Source: a bacterium
Lineage (GTDB): Bacteria > Planctomycetota > SZUA-567
DNA: 64,000 nt
NCBI GenBank assembly: GCA_003245715.1
Contig: QKCJ01000041.1
Coordinates: 26,600 to 90,599, forward strand
Reading direction: 5' to 3'
Positions 9,715 to 18,671 of the stretch are shown here, piece after piece. The notes under the pieces were generated by a model. The model was not told the DNA's origin, searched no databases, and saw nothing but the letters and a program-made list of their open reading frames with translations. Both the position numbers and the translations under genes were made by a program. How positions within the stretch are numbered: position 1 is the first letter of the stretch; each line of letters begins with the position of its first letter.

Positions 9715-11358
9715 ATGTACGAACCTAAAAATATGGAAGAAGCGCAGGAGCATGCGATCAGGTTTGAGCAGCAGGCCAATCACCTGCAGGGTATCCCCTT
9801 CTGTCTCAAACAGCTTGAGGTCTATCCGCAGAGCTACGAACTGAATACGGTAGTCGCCAATCTCTATGGTGATTCCGGCAATGCTTCAGCAGGGATCGGA
9901 TATGCTTTAAAAGCGCTGGAGATTTCACCTTCGTCAATCCGGGCGATCGTGGCGTATGCCTATCTTCTTAACCTGAAAAATTGTCCCTGCAAGGCGCTTG
10001 AAGTTTTAGCGGCCGCTCCCGCTTCATACGAGAATGATTTTAACTTCCTCCTGCAGCGCAGCCTTATTCTGCGCAATCTCGGTAAAAGCCGCGAAGCATT
10101 GGCTGACCTTCAGAAGGTTATCGAGCAGAACCCCACCCTTGCATCGGCCAGAAGTAATTACCTGCTTTACCTCCATGATGTTCCCGGTTTGTCAGCTGCG
10201 GCGATCTTCAAGGCGCATGAGAATTACGGGCATTACTGCGCCCCGTCATATCAGGCACGGCAACACGGCAAGATCATTCTAAGAGACAAGATCAATCTCG
10301 GCTTTGTTTCGGCTGATTTCCGCCGCCACTCGGTCTGTTATTTTTTATTGCCGCTACTGGAGAATCTTGACCGTAACGAGTTCAGAATTTTCCTCTACAG
10401 TAATAACAAAAAAAATGATGAGGTCACAGAAGAGCTAAAAGCGCTCGCCGACCATTTTTACGACATAACCGGCAAGAATGACAAAGATGCGGCAGAAATT
10501 ATTGAGACGGACAATATCCATGTTCTCTTTGATCTCTCGGGGCATACCTCCGGAAACCGTCTGGGCATTTTTTCCTTAAAACCTGCGCCTGTGCAAGTTA
10601 ACTGGCTTGGTTATCCTGATACTTCGGGAATATCTGCCATGGACTACAGACTGGTTGATCCGGTGACTGATCCTGTGGGAGAATCACTGACAACAGAAGA
10701 GCAGAAACGGATTGCCGGAGGCTTTCTCTGTTTCAAGCCTGACAGTAATATGCCTGATGTTTCAGAATTACCGGCTGACCAAAACGGCTATATCACTTTC
10801 GGCTCTTTCAATAATCTGGCCAAGACCGGACCGGACCTGCTCAACCTCTGGGCTGAGATCATAAAGGGCGTTGATGATTCACGCCTCTGTCTCAAATCGC
10901 CGGCTTTTTCAGAAGAGTCAGGCCGGGAGCGCGTGCTTAAAATTTTCGCCGATAAAGGAATTGCTGCAGAAAGAATAATTTTACTCGACCGCTCCACAAC
11001 ACAATTTGAGCATCTTAATGAATACTCAAAAATTGATATCGCACTGGACACATTCCCATATAACGGGACAACAACCACCTTCGAAGCACTGTATATGGGG
11101 GTTGCGGTTATTACGCTCAAGGGACAGACGCACGTTCAGCGTGTGGGGGCAAGCATTCTTGAGCGCCTTGATCTCAAACCGCTTATTGCATCAAGTGCCG
11201 CGGATTACTATAATTTCGCTTCGGCTCTTGCCCGTCAACGTGATGACCTGCGTAACCTCCGCCAGTCTCTACGCGCAAGACTCCTGGCAAGCCAGCTCTG
11301 TGACGGTCCGGGGTTTGCCCGCAAGATAATGGTTATACTCAAGGAAATGTGCAAATGA
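9715..11358 (+). CDS. TPR protein with O-GlcNAc transferase-like GT41 catalytic domain
   Basis: Two-part protein. The first ~190 residues form TPR-like helical repeats (NTVVANLYGDSGNASAGIGYALKALEISP; LILRNLGKSREALADLQKVIEQNP). The rest matches the SPINDLY/OGT catalytic region: LGFVSADFRRHSV, FDLSGHTSGNRL, PAPVQVNWLGYPDTSG, MDYRLVDPVTDP, TFGSFNNLAK and DTFPYNGTTTTFEALYMGVAVITL. The Asn-Lys and Thr-rich segments in this family line the UDP-sugar site, and the His after SADFRR is conserved. It should transfer a sugar from a nucleotide sugar to protein. Acceptors are unknown. The frame is open to a TTG at 9667; the ATG at 9715 is preferred although its RBS is weak. The stop overlaps the next start as ATGA, so it is coupled to the dGTPase gene. 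Confidence 0.88.
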   Translation: MYEPKNMEEAQEHAIRFEQQANHLQGIPFCLKQLEVYPQSYELNTVVANLYGDSGNASAGIGYALKALEISPSSIRAIVAYAYLLNLKNCPCKALEVLAAAPASYENDFNFLLQRSLILRNLGKSREALADLQKVIEQNPTLASARSNYLLYLHDVPGLSAAAIFKAHENYGHYCAPSYQARQHGKIILRDKINLGFVSADFRRHSVCYFLLPLLENLDRNEFRIFLYSNNKKNDEVTEELKALADHFYDITGKNDKDAAEIIETDNIHVLFDLSGHTSGNRLGIFSLKPAPVQVNWLGYPDTSGISAMDYRLVDPVTDPVGESLTTEEQKRIAGGFLCFKPDSNMPDVSELPADQNGYITFGSFNNLAKTGPDLLNLWAEIIKGVDDSRLCLKSPAFSEESGRERVLKIFADKGIAAERIILLDRSTTQFEHLNEYSKIDIALDTFPYNGTTTTFEALYMGVAVITLKGQTHVQRVGASILERLDLKPLIASSAADYYNFASALARQRDDLRNLRQSLRARLLASQLCDGPGFARKIMVILKEMCK

Positions 11359-12467
11359 AACCTTATGCAATGACAGATAATTTCAGCCGTGGCCGCATCC
11401 ACCCGGAAATTGAGCACAGCTACCGCTCACTCTTTCAGCGTGACCGTGACCGGATCATCCATTCAACGGCCTTCCGCCGCCTTGAATATAAGACGCAGGT
11501 CTTTGTCAATCATGAGGGGGATTTTTACCGCACACGCCTGACGCACACCTTTGAGGTCTCACAGATCTCGCGGACGATTGCGCGGGTTCTAGGACTGAAT
11601 GAGGATTTCACCGAAGCGGTGGCTCTGGCGCACGACCTTGGACATACCCCGTTTGGTCATGCCGGCGAGATTGCACTCAATGAACTGATGAGCGACTGCG
11701 GGGGATTTGAGCATAACCTGCAGGGACTGCGCGTGGTTGATTTGCTGGAGAACCGTTATGCGGCGTTTCCCGGACTGAACCTTTCCTATGAGGTACGCGA
11801 GGCATTTGTCAAGCACCACACAACCCACGATCATCCGGCGACGCCAGAGGAATTCCGCAACAGTGGTGCGCCGCTGCTGGAGGTGCAGGCGACAATTATT
11901 GCAGACGAAATTGCTTATGACAACCATGATATTGACGACGGGTTGTATAGCGGCCTTATTGATGAGCAGGATCTGCAGGACCTGAAAATATGGCGGGCCG
12001 CGATTGAAAAATCCGGCTCAGAATATAAAAAACTAAACCCCTTTCTGCGCCGTACTGAAGGGGTACGCCATCTGATTGACCTCCTTGCCAGTGACGTAGT
12101 TAATAATTCTCTTGAGAATATCAAGCGGCTTGATATCAAATCCTATGATGATGTCAGGTCGGCAGGCGAGCTTATTATCTGTCCTAGTGATGAAATGCGC
12201 ACTATGAAACTTGAGCTTGAGAAATTCCTGCGTGAAAAATTTTATCATAATTACAAAGTAATGCGCATGGCAAAAAAATCCCAACGCTTTCTTACGGAGA
12301 TGTTTCTGACCTATATCGAGGACAGCTCAATTCTGCCGCCGCGCCATCAGCAGCGGATTAACGATATCTCTGTTGAAAGGGTTGTCGCGGACTATATCGC
12401 CGGAATGACCGACCGCTTCGCGGAACAGGAATACGAAAAACTATTTCACCCCTTTACCAGAACCTGA
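11355..12467 (+). CDS. dgt: Deoxyguanosinetriphosphate triphosphohydrolase-like protein (HD domain)
   Basis: HD-superfamily dNTPase, 370 residues, of the type-2 dGTPase-like group (shorter than E. coli Dgt). It converts dNTPs to deoxynucleoside and triphosphate. The family N-terminus FQRDRDRIIHSTAFRRLEYKTQVF is clear. The metal-binding histidines are THTFEVSQ (H of the H..HD..D set) and ALAHDLGHTPFGHAGE, followed by the conserved segment with FVKHHTTHDH and IIADEIAYDNHDIDDG that supplies the final Asp. The ATG at 11355 is favoured over an in-frame GTG at 11349 because AAGGAA lies 8 bases upstream and gives an ATGA overlap with the GT41 gene. A metallophosphoesterase starts 11 bases downstream, so the four genes 9715-14173 look like one operon. 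Confidence 0.93.
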   Translation: MKPYAMTDNFSRGRIHPEIEHSYRSLFQRDRDRIIHSTAFRRLEYKTQVFVNHEGDFYRTRLTHTFEVSQISRTIARVLGLNEDFTEAVALAHDLGHTPFGHAGEIALNELMSDCGGFEHNLQGLRVVDLLENRYAAFPGLNLSYEVREAFVKHHTTHDHPATPEEFRNSGAPLLEVQATIIADEIAYDNHDIDDGLYSGLIDEQDLQDLKIWRAAIEKSGSEYKKLNPFLRRTEGVRHLIDLLASDVVNNSLENIKRLDIKSYDDVRSAGELIICPSDEMRTMKLELEKFLREKFYHNYKVMRMAKKSQRFLTEMFLTYIEDSSILPPRHQQRINDISVERVVADYIAGMTDRFAEQEYEKLFHPFTRT

Positions 12468-12478
12468 TAAAACAAACT

Positions 12479-13246
12479 ATGAAAATATATGCAATCTCCG
12501 ACCTGCACCTCTCACTTGAGAGCGATAAACCGATGAATATTTTCGGGGACAACTGGCAGGATCATCATCTCAAGATACAGGACAACTGGCTCGCGTCGAT
12601 AACCGAGGACGACCTTGTGCTTTTGTGTGGGGACATCTCCTGGGCGCTCAAACTTCACTCCGCGCAACCCGATCTTGACTGGATCGGAAAACTCCCGGGC
12701 CGGAAAATATTTATCAAAGGCAATCACGATTACTGGTGGGCAAGCCTGAATAAAATTACAGCTGCTACCAATGATTCGATGTTCTTCATACAGAACAATG
12801 CAATCTGCATTGATGGTATCAGTATCGCTGGTACCAGGCTGTGGGATTATCCATACGTTAAATGGCCCTCACAAAAAAATAATTCTGAAGAGAATACGCA
12901 GCCTGTAATGAAAGAAAAAAAGCACGGAGGTCAGATCATTGACAATGAGAAGGTCTGTGCAAGTGAGCTTAACCGTCTGAAACTTAGTCTGTCTGCGCTG
13001 GAAAAGAATTCAAAGCTTAAAATATGCCTGACACACTATCCTCCAATCTCAAGGCAACCGGAAGAGAACGAACTGACCGCGCTGATGACAGAACATGAAA
13101 TTGATTTTTGCATCTATGGCCATCTTCACGCTCTTGACCGCGAAGAAGATACCCCTGCGGCTGATTGCAAAATTGGCAATACCAGATACCTGTTGAGTTC
13201 ATGCGACTGGCTTGATTTTTCACCACTGCTGATTGCGGAGGTTTAG
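12479..13246 (+). CDS. Metallophosphoesterase (calcineurin-like)
   Basis: 255-residue phosphoesterase with every dimetal-site motif in order: ISDLHLS (D8, H10), CGDISW, GNHDYWW, THYPP and YGHLHA. This is the cytosolic single-domain type often annotated as Ser/Thr phosphatase-like or YkuE/UPF-type; the DYWW after GNH is typical of a Firmicutes/PVC subgroup. The insert between ~residues 130 and 155 (KWPSQKNNSEENTQPVMKE) is lysine-rich and probably a surface loop. The physiological substrate is not known. It begins 11 bases after the dGTPase stop and ends 3 bases before the next gene, so cotranscription is very likely. Confidence 0.9.
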   Translation: MKIYAISDLHLSLESDKPMNIFGDNWQDHHLKIQDNWLASITEDDLVLLCGDISWALKLHSAQPDLDWIGKLPGRKIFIKGNHDYWWASLNKITAATNDSMFFIQNNAICIDGISIAGTRLWDYPYVKWPSQKNNSEENTQPVMKEKKHGGQIIDNEKVCASELNRLKLSLSALEKNSKLKICLTHYPPISRQPEENELTALMTEHEIDFCIYGHLHALDREEDTPAADCKIGNTRYLLSSCDWLDFSPLLIAEV

Positions 13247-13249
13247 GCC

Positions 13250-14173
13250 ATGCAGAGCGCTGCGATAATCTTTTTTTTTATCCTCGCCGGCATTCTTATT
13301 TTTATTGCCTACAATCACGCTAAAGCGATGACCTGCTTCATTGCTTCCCGCCCCAAACTCAAAGGTTTCAGGCTTATACTGCACAATGTATTTTTCGGAT
13401 TAAGTATCCACCGGCCAGAGAACAGCAGAACACCACAGGATTATAATTTAGAATATACTGATGTTGGTTTTACAACTGATGATAATGTCAGCCTTGCGTC
13501 CTGGTATATAGCTGCAGAGAGAAGCGAGAAAATAGTTCTGACCTTCAACTGGTTCGGCTGCGCCAAATCGAATATGCTTACCCATTGTAAAATGTTTCAT
13601 GATTCCGGGTACGATGTTTTAGTTACAGACTTGCGCGGTCATGGTGACTCGGAAGGGAATGAAACCTCTCTTGGCTGGCATGAATATAACGACATCTATG
13701 CAGCATACAGATTCGCACGGAACAATTTCCCGGATAAAAAAATCATCCTTCACGGAGTGTCACTGGGAGCAGTGGCGATTCTGCGCGCTATTCACTTAAG
13801 ACAGATCAATGCGGAAAAACTTATTCTGGAGTGTCCGTTTGACCGGCTTGTCACCACCGTTCGCCACAGAGTTGCCTCTTTTGGTTTGCCAGGTTTTCCG
13901 TTTGGTGATCTTCTGCTGATTGTCGGTGCGTTGCGCCAGGGCTACAATCCCTACCGGCACAATCCGGCGGAATATGCCAGAGTTGTTGATATTCCGGCGC
14001 TGCTGATTTCCGGTGCGGATGACCCTTTTGTCAATCCGCAAGAAGTAAAAAATATTGCCTCTGAATTTTCAGGAACCGCGCAGGTTGCAATAATTAATAA
14101 CTGCGCGCACGGAACAACTATTGAAGATTCGGAAGATTTCCGCAAAATAGTTATTAAGTTTCTCAACAGTTAA
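13250..14173 (+). CDS. Membrane-anchored alpha/beta hydrolase
   Basis: 307 residues. A single N-terminal hydrophobic segment (IIFFFILAGILIFIAYNH, ~residues 5-22) acts as an uncleaved anchor or signal. The catalytic domain follows: DVGFTTDDNVSLASWY, the DLRGHGDSEG motif, the nucleophile elbow HGVSLGAVA (GVSLG, Ser ~167), acid in ISGADDPFV and a C-terminal His in NNCAHGTT. This layout is the BEM46/YfhR-like serine hydrolase family, often tethered to the inner membrane with the active domain in the cytoplasm or periplasm. The substrate is unknown. It starts 3 bases after the metallophosphoesterase and is followed by the OppD-like gene. Confidence 0.85.
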   Translation: MQSAAIIFFFILAGILIFIAYNHAKAMTCFIASRPKLKGFRLILHNVFFGLSIHRPENSRTPQDYNLEYTDVGFTTDDNVSLASWYIAAERSEKIVLTFNWFGCAKSNMLTHCKMFHDSGYDVLVTDLRGHGDSEGNETSLGWHEYNDIYAAYRFARNNFPDKKIILHGVSLGAVAILRAIHLRQINAEKLILECPFDRLVTTVRHRVASFGLPGFPFGDLLLIVGALRQGYNPYRHNPAEYARVVDIPALLISGADDPFVNPQEVKNIASEFSGTAQVAIINNCAHGTTIEDSEDFRKIVIKFLNS

Positions 14174-14200
14174 TTATCTGCCACCAGTCCGGGATTTAAT

Positions 14201-15166
14201 ATGAATGCACTTGAGATAAAAAATTTAACGGTCAACTTCCACCTTGGCAAAGAAACCGCCAATGTCGTCAGGGGAATTGACCTGACAATAAAGGCAGGAA
14301 AAACCGTTGGTCTGGTCGGAGAGTCCGGCTGCGGCAAGAGCGTAACCAGTCTTTCAGCACTGCGCCTTCTCGATATCCCACCGGCCGAGGTCAGCGGCTC
14401 AATCAAACTTGACGGTCAGGATCTGCTATCATTACCTGAGGTCAAGATGCGCGACAAACGCGGTTTTGATATCGCGATGATTTTTCAGGAGCCGATGACA
14501 AGCCTTAATCCCGTATTTACAATCGGCGACCAGATAACTGAGGCCTTAATGGTGCATGAAAATGTTTCAGATGATGTTGCTGTCGAGAGGGCTGTAAACG
14601 CACTCAGGGAGGTTGGTATCGCCGGACCAGAGGAGATACTCAACCGTTATCCGCATGAGTTATCCGGCGGCATGAAACAACGGGTTATGATTGCAATGGC
14701 GCTTATCTGCAAGCCGCGTCTGCTTATTGCTGATGAACCGACCACCGCGCTTGATGTTACAGTTCAGGCACAGATTCTTGACCTGCTGCGCCGGCTGCAA
14801 AAAGATCACAACATGAGCATTCTGTTTATCACCCACGATCTAGGTGTGGTCGCAGAACTGGCCCATAAAGTATGCGTTATGTACTCTGGTAAAATTGTCG
14901 AACAGGCAGAAACAGAAACGCTTTTTGCCAATCCCAAACATCCCTACACCAAAGCATTGCTTGAAAGTATCCCCAAGACCTCAGGCGCGCGCAGCAAACT
15001 AAAGGCGATTTCAGGAATGGTGCCAAATCCGGCAAACCTGCCAGAAGGATGTAAATTCGCTCCGCGCTGCCCACTGGCTGGCGATGTCTGCCGCTCGGTT
15101 GAGCCAAAGCTTAGCCTGAAAGAGAAGAATCATTTCGCCGCCTGCCACATGGTTGACGATCTTTGA
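14201..15166 (+). CDS. Oligopeptide/dipeptide ABC transporter ATP-binding protein (OppD/DppD type)
   Basis: ATPase of a peptide or nickel-type importer, 321 residues. Walker A is GESGCGKS (~38-45), the Q-loop is [10 protein letters not shown], the signature is LSGGMKQR, Walker B is [13 protein letters not shown] and the H-loop is FITHDLG. The C-terminal oligopeptide-ABC extension is visible as [15 protein letters not shown] followed by the Cys-rich tail ([16 protein letters not shown]), which in this group can hold an Fe-S cluster. The second ATPase (OppF), permeases and binding protein that normally surround it are absent: upstream is a hydrolase and downstream a convergent CDF gene. It probably serves a transporter encoded elsewhere. 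Confidence 0.93.
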   Translation: MNALEIKNLTVNFHLGKETANVVRGIDLTIKAGKTVGLVGESGCGKSVTSLSALRLLDIPPAEVSGSIKLDGQDLLSLPEVKMRDKRGFDIAMIFQEPMTSLNPVFTIGDQITEALMVHENVSDDVAVERAVNALREVGIAGPEEILNRYPHELSGGMKQRVMIAMALICKPRLLIADEPTTALDVTVQAQILDLLRRLQKDHNMSILFITHDLGVVAELAHKVCVMYSGKIVEQAETETLFANPKHPYTKALLESIPKTSGARSKLKAISGMVPNPANLPEGCKFAPRCPLAGDVCRSVEPKLSLKEKNHFAACHMVDDL

Positions 15167-15184
15167 TTTTTACTTTACAGCGAT

Positions 15185-16090
15185 TTATTCATGCGGCTCA
15201 ATATGCACAACAACGTCAACAACCGATTCGATTTTTTCGCAGATCTTCCTGCTTACGTCTGAGGATATGTCATGCCCCTCCCTGACACTAAGCCAGGGAT
15301 CAACCTCGATATGCAAATCAACAAATATGTCTTCGCCGATGTAACGGGTGCGGATAGCATGGGCGGAACGTACCTTATCATAAGCGGCCGCTGCCTGATA
15401 AATGGCGTCTCTGATCTCTGGTGGCGGAGCACAGTCAGTGAGCTTGCCAAGAGCCGGAAAGGCTATACCGACGGCAGCTTTAAGCAGGATCACCGCAACA
15501 ACAACCGCACCGATATCATCAACAAAACCGTATGACGGGAAGAGGTAGGTTACGGCAATACTGACAGCCGCGACAACCGAGGACAGCGCATCAGAGCGGT
15601 GATGCCAGGCATTGGCAATAACCGTCTGGCTGCGCACTTCCTTACCAACTTTTAAAGTCCAGCGAAAGAGGATCTCTTTTACGATAATTGAAGCAACAGC
15701 AACCCAGAAAGAAATCGCCCCCGGATTTTCAACATCACTTTTATCTACCTGATAAAGTGCGTCCCAAATAATTCCGATAGCAGTCAAAGCCAGCACGGCA
15801 CTGATGATAAGGCCGGTAAAAGTTTCGATCTTGCCATGGCCGTACGGGTGGGAAGCGTCTTCAGGCTTGCTCCAGAAGCGAAGCCCGACAAGTACGCCAA
15901 TGTCACTGGCCGCGTCCGACAATGAGTGCGCCGCGTCAGCAACAAGCGCCTTACTGCCGCCAAAATAACCAACAACAAATTTCAATCCCGACATAATAAG
16001 ATTAGCAATAAGCCCGCCTGTAGTTACGGATTTGATCTTTGCACTTCTCTCCAGAGAGTCCCCCGACATATTACTCATTTTAATCACCAT
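15185..16090 (-). CDS. Cation diffusion facilitator (CDF) metal transporter
   Basis: 301-residue CDF family exporter that moves Zn2+/Fe2+/Mn2+-type cations out of the cytoplasm in exchange for protons. Several hydrophobic segments are visible; the metal site is DAAHSLSDAASD in TM2 and HHRSDALSSVVA in TM5 (HxxxD). A C-terminal cytoplasmic ferredoxin-like domain ends with the metal-binding VDVVVHIEPHE. The SHPYGHGKIE loop between TM2 and TM3 is the family signature. The ATG at 16090 is used; in-frame ATGs at 16078 and 16069 are possible. It converges on the OppD-like gene with an 18-base gap and diverges from asnS. Confidence 0.93.
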   Translation of the reverse strand: MVIKMSNMSGDSLERSAKIKSVTTGGLIANLIMSGLKFVVGYFGGSKALVADAAHSLSDAASDIGVLVGLRFWSKPEDASHPYGHGKIETFTGLIISAVLALTAIGIIWDALYQVDKSDVENPGAISFWVAVASIIVKEILFRWTLKVGKEVRSQTVIANAWHHRSDALSSVVAAVSIAVTYLFPSYGFVDDIGAVVVAVILLKAAVGIAFPALGKLTDCAPPPEIRDAIYQAAAAYDKVRSAHAIRTRYIGEDIFVDLHIEVDPWLSVREGHDISSDVSRKICEKIESVVDVVVHIEPHE

Positions 16091-16200
16091 TCATAAATTA
16101 TATTTGAGCGTAACACGATTATTAATATAATAAGAATTCCTTTATAGTTAAATTAATACAAAGTTCAATATTTAAATATTTTATATTCAGGGATTTACGC

Positions 16201-17586
16201 ATGAAAATTACTCCAATCAAGTCAGTGCATTCTTTGGATAATGCAGGTGGAATTATCACAGTAGCGGGCTGGGTAAAATCCGCCCGGCACGGCAAAGGCG
16301 ACACGTTCATCGCCCTCTCTGACGGCTCGTGTTTCAATGACCTGCAGATTGTCTGCCCGGCAACCCTGACCAATTTTGATGATATCCAGAAATGCGGCAC
16401 AGGCAGCTCAATAAAAATTACCGGTACTGTTGTCGAAAGCCCCGGCAAGGGTCAGAAATTTGAGATCCTCGCGCAGGAAGTTGTTATCGCCGGAGATGCC
16501 GGTGCGGATTATCCATTGCAGAAAAAGCGCCATTCATTTGAATATCTGCGTGATATCGCCCATCTGCGGATGCGCACCAATACTTTCGGCGCGGTTATGC
16601 GTGTCAGAAACGCGGCGGCCAGAAGCATCCATAATTTTTTTCAGGAGCAGGGATTTATCTGGCTGCACTCACCAATTATTACCGCCAGCGACTGTGAGGG
16701 AGCCGGTGAGATGTTCCGAGTCAGTACGCTTGACAAGAATAATCCGCCCCGTGACGAAAACGGGAATGTTGATTACGCGCAGGATTTTTTCGGACGGGAA
16801 GCGCACCTTACGGTTTCCGGGCAGCTTGAAGGGGAAATCGCCGCACTTGCCCTCTCAAATATCTACACCTTCGGCCCGACCTTCCGCGCGGAAAATTCAA
16901 ACACCTCCCGCCACCTTGCCGAGTTCTGGATGGTTGAACCGGAAATGGCTTTCTGTACGCTTGAGGGTAATATGGACATGGCGGAGAAATTCCTCAAGCG
17001 TCTGTTTTCTGATGTTATGGAGGCTGTGCCGGATGACATGGAATTCTTTGCCGACATGATCGACAAGACGACACCGCAGATCATGCGTATGGTTATCGAA
17101 AAACCCTTTGAACGTGTAACCTACACTGAAGCTATTGAGATACTTGAAAAATCGGGGCAGGATTTCAAGTTCCCGGTCAGGTGGGGAATCGACCTTCAGA
17201 GCGAGCATGAGCGCTACCTGACAGAAGAACACTTTAAAAAGCCGGTTATTGTCATTAATTACCCCAAGGGTATTAAGGCTTTTTACATGTACAACAACGA
17301 CGACGGCAAGACTGTTGGGGCGATGGATGTGCTTGTTCCGCGTGTTGGAGAAATCATCGGCGGCTCACAGCGCGAGGACAGGCTTGAAATCCTTGACAGC
17401 CGCATAAACGAACTGGGGCTTGAGATCGGCGACTACTGGTGGTACCGTGACCTGCGCCGTTACGGCTCTGTGCCGCATTCAGGCTTCGGGCTGGGCTTTG
17501 AGCGCGTTGTGCAGTTTATGACCGGCATGAAGAATATCCGCGACGTTATTCCTTTCCCGCGTGTGCCGCAGAGTGCGGAGTTCTAG
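16201..17586 (+). CDS. asnS: Asparaginyl-tRNA synthetase
   Basis: Class II aminoacyl-tRNA synthetase, 461 residues, the normal AsnRS length. An N-terminal OB-fold anticodon-binding domain (~1-110, [23 protein letters not shown]) is followed by the catalytic core: [25 protein letters not shown] (motif 2 region), the AsnRS-specific [17 protein letters not shown], and motif 3 [14 protein letters not shown] near the C-terminus. [21 protein letters not shown] fits AsnRS rather than AspRS. A separate AsnRS means tRNA-Asn is charged directly. Promoter-like AT-rich sequence (AATATAATAAG) lies upstream at ~16122. It stands alone, with a divergent CDF gene before it and a convergent DUF389 gene after it. 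Confidence 0.96.
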   Translation: MKITPIKSVHSLDNAGGIITVAGWVKSARHGKGDTFIALSDGSCFNDLQIVCPATLTNFDDIQKCGTGSSIKITGTVVESPGKGQKFEILAQEVVIAGDAGADYPLQKKRHSFEYLRDIAHLRMRTNTFGAVMRVRNAAARSIHNFFQEQGFIWLHSPIITASDCEGAGEMFRVSTLDKNNPPRDENGNVDYAQDFFGREAHLTVSGQLEGEIAALALSNIYTFGPTFRAENSNTSRHLAEFWMVEPEMAFCTLEGNMDMAEKFLKRLFSDVMEAVPDDMEFFADMIDKTTPQIMRMVIEKPFERVTYTEAIEILEKSGQDFKFPVRWGIDLQSEHERYLTEEHFKKPVIVINYPKGIKAFYMYNNDDGKTVGAMDVLVPRVGEIIGGSQREDRLEILDSRINELGLEIGDYWWYRDLRRYGSVPHSGFGLGFERVVQFMTGMKNIRDVIPFPRVPQSAEF

Positions 17587-17619
17587 CGGCGTCTTTAAGC
17601 GATAACATGATGACACGTT

Positions 17620-18606
17620 CTAACAAAAGGTAAGCGTGCCACGCAAACAGAGCAGATATAGAACAGCGGCAAGACTTATAAGCCAGCCGATTATGTAAAA
17701 AACAAGAGAAATACGCGCGCTTTTCCGCTCTTGCCAGCTCCGGGGACTTACGCCCTTAATCAGAAAAACAATTTTGCTGGAAAGATTGACGCAGATAATA
17801 TTTACAGAAAGTAGCAGTACCGCACCTATTGCGTCATCGTAATGCCCTTTGCCGAGCATCAGGCCGATAGTCGCTGCCGGAGGAAGAAGGGCAACAGCAA
17901 CCATAACACCCACGAGTACACTGGCAAGGCCGCTGGTAAGTGACAGCGCCGCAGCTGCGCCTGAAGCAAGCGCCAGCGCCACCGAGTCAAGTCCGGCATT
18001 AGCCCGCAGCATAAGCTCCTTACTCGCATACTCAACCGGCCAGAACCAGCCGATGCCGTAACTTAAAAGCACGGCAAAAATCACACCGGCGATTAGCGTA
18101 GACAAGGCCTTTCGCATCAGTGAAAGATCATTAAGGGCAGTTCCGAGACTAAGGGCAAGATTCGGCCCCAGAAGCGGCGCAATCACCATCGCACCGATAA
18201 TGACCGCAACGTTGTCCTTAAGCAGGCCAATTGCCGCAACCGTCGTAGAGAGAAATACCAGAACCAGATAATTAATGTCAAGGCGGGCATTTTTTTCAAC
18301 ATCATCATAGAGTTTTTCGCGGGCTGATGAAGCGGAGTCCTCTTCTTTGCGTGATTCCTCGTCTGGCTGTGGGAGAAAAAGCTCTACTCCAAGGACAGCA
18401 ATCCGAGCCCTTGGTTCAGAATCAAGAATAACCTGTAAAGCGTCAAGCGTCGGCTGAACCCGGTCATCACTGACAAGAAGGCGCATCTGCTGCATCCCGT
18501 CCTCACCAACAAACTCAAGCCGGAAATCCCTAGCCTCCATTTTATCAGCAATCTTTGAGACAATCCGGGCTTTATCTTCACTTACGGTAACCTCGATATA
18601 TTTCAT
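17620..18606 (-). CDS. DUF389 (TIGR00341-type) membrane protein
   Basis: 328 residues. A soluble N-terminal domain (~1-110) has alternating beta/alpha segments (KYIEVTVSEDKARIVSKIADKM) and a charged linker. About six hydrophobic segments follow, starting at DINYLVLVFLSTTVAAIGLL, with the family hallmark NVAVIIGAMVIAPLLGPNLALSLG and the conserved VGVMVAVALLPPAATIGLMLG. The function of DUF389 proteins is not established; they are usually annotated as uncharacterised hydrophobic-domain proteins. It lies 65 bases downstream of the SulP transporter on the same strand and may be cotranscribed with it, which weakly suggests an ion- or acid-related role. Confidence 0.85.
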   Translation of the reverse strand: MKYIEVTVSEDKARIVSKIADKMEARDFRLEFVGEDGMQQMRLLVSDDRVQPTLDALQVILDSEPRARIAVLGVELFLPQPDEESRKEEDSASSAREKLYDDVEKNARLDINYLVLVFLSTTVAAIGLLKDNVAVIIGAMVIAPLLGPNLALSLGTALNDLSLMRKALSTLIAGVIFAVLLSYGIGWFWPVEYASKELMLRANAGLDSVALALASGAAAALSLTSGLASVLVGVMVAVALLPPAATIGLMLGKGHYDDAIGAVLLLSVNIICVNLSSKIVFLIKGVSPRSWQERKSARISLVFYIIGWLISLAAVLYLLCLRGTLTFC

Positions 18607-18671
18607 CTCGCCCCTTCCCTTATTTGTGTTATCATATTTAACGGCAAAGGCGGAATTTTAGCAAGGATTTA

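Noticed and set aside
16430..17059. 209-residue ORF in another frame of asnS
   Set aside because: Arg/Ser-rich shadow translation of asnS.
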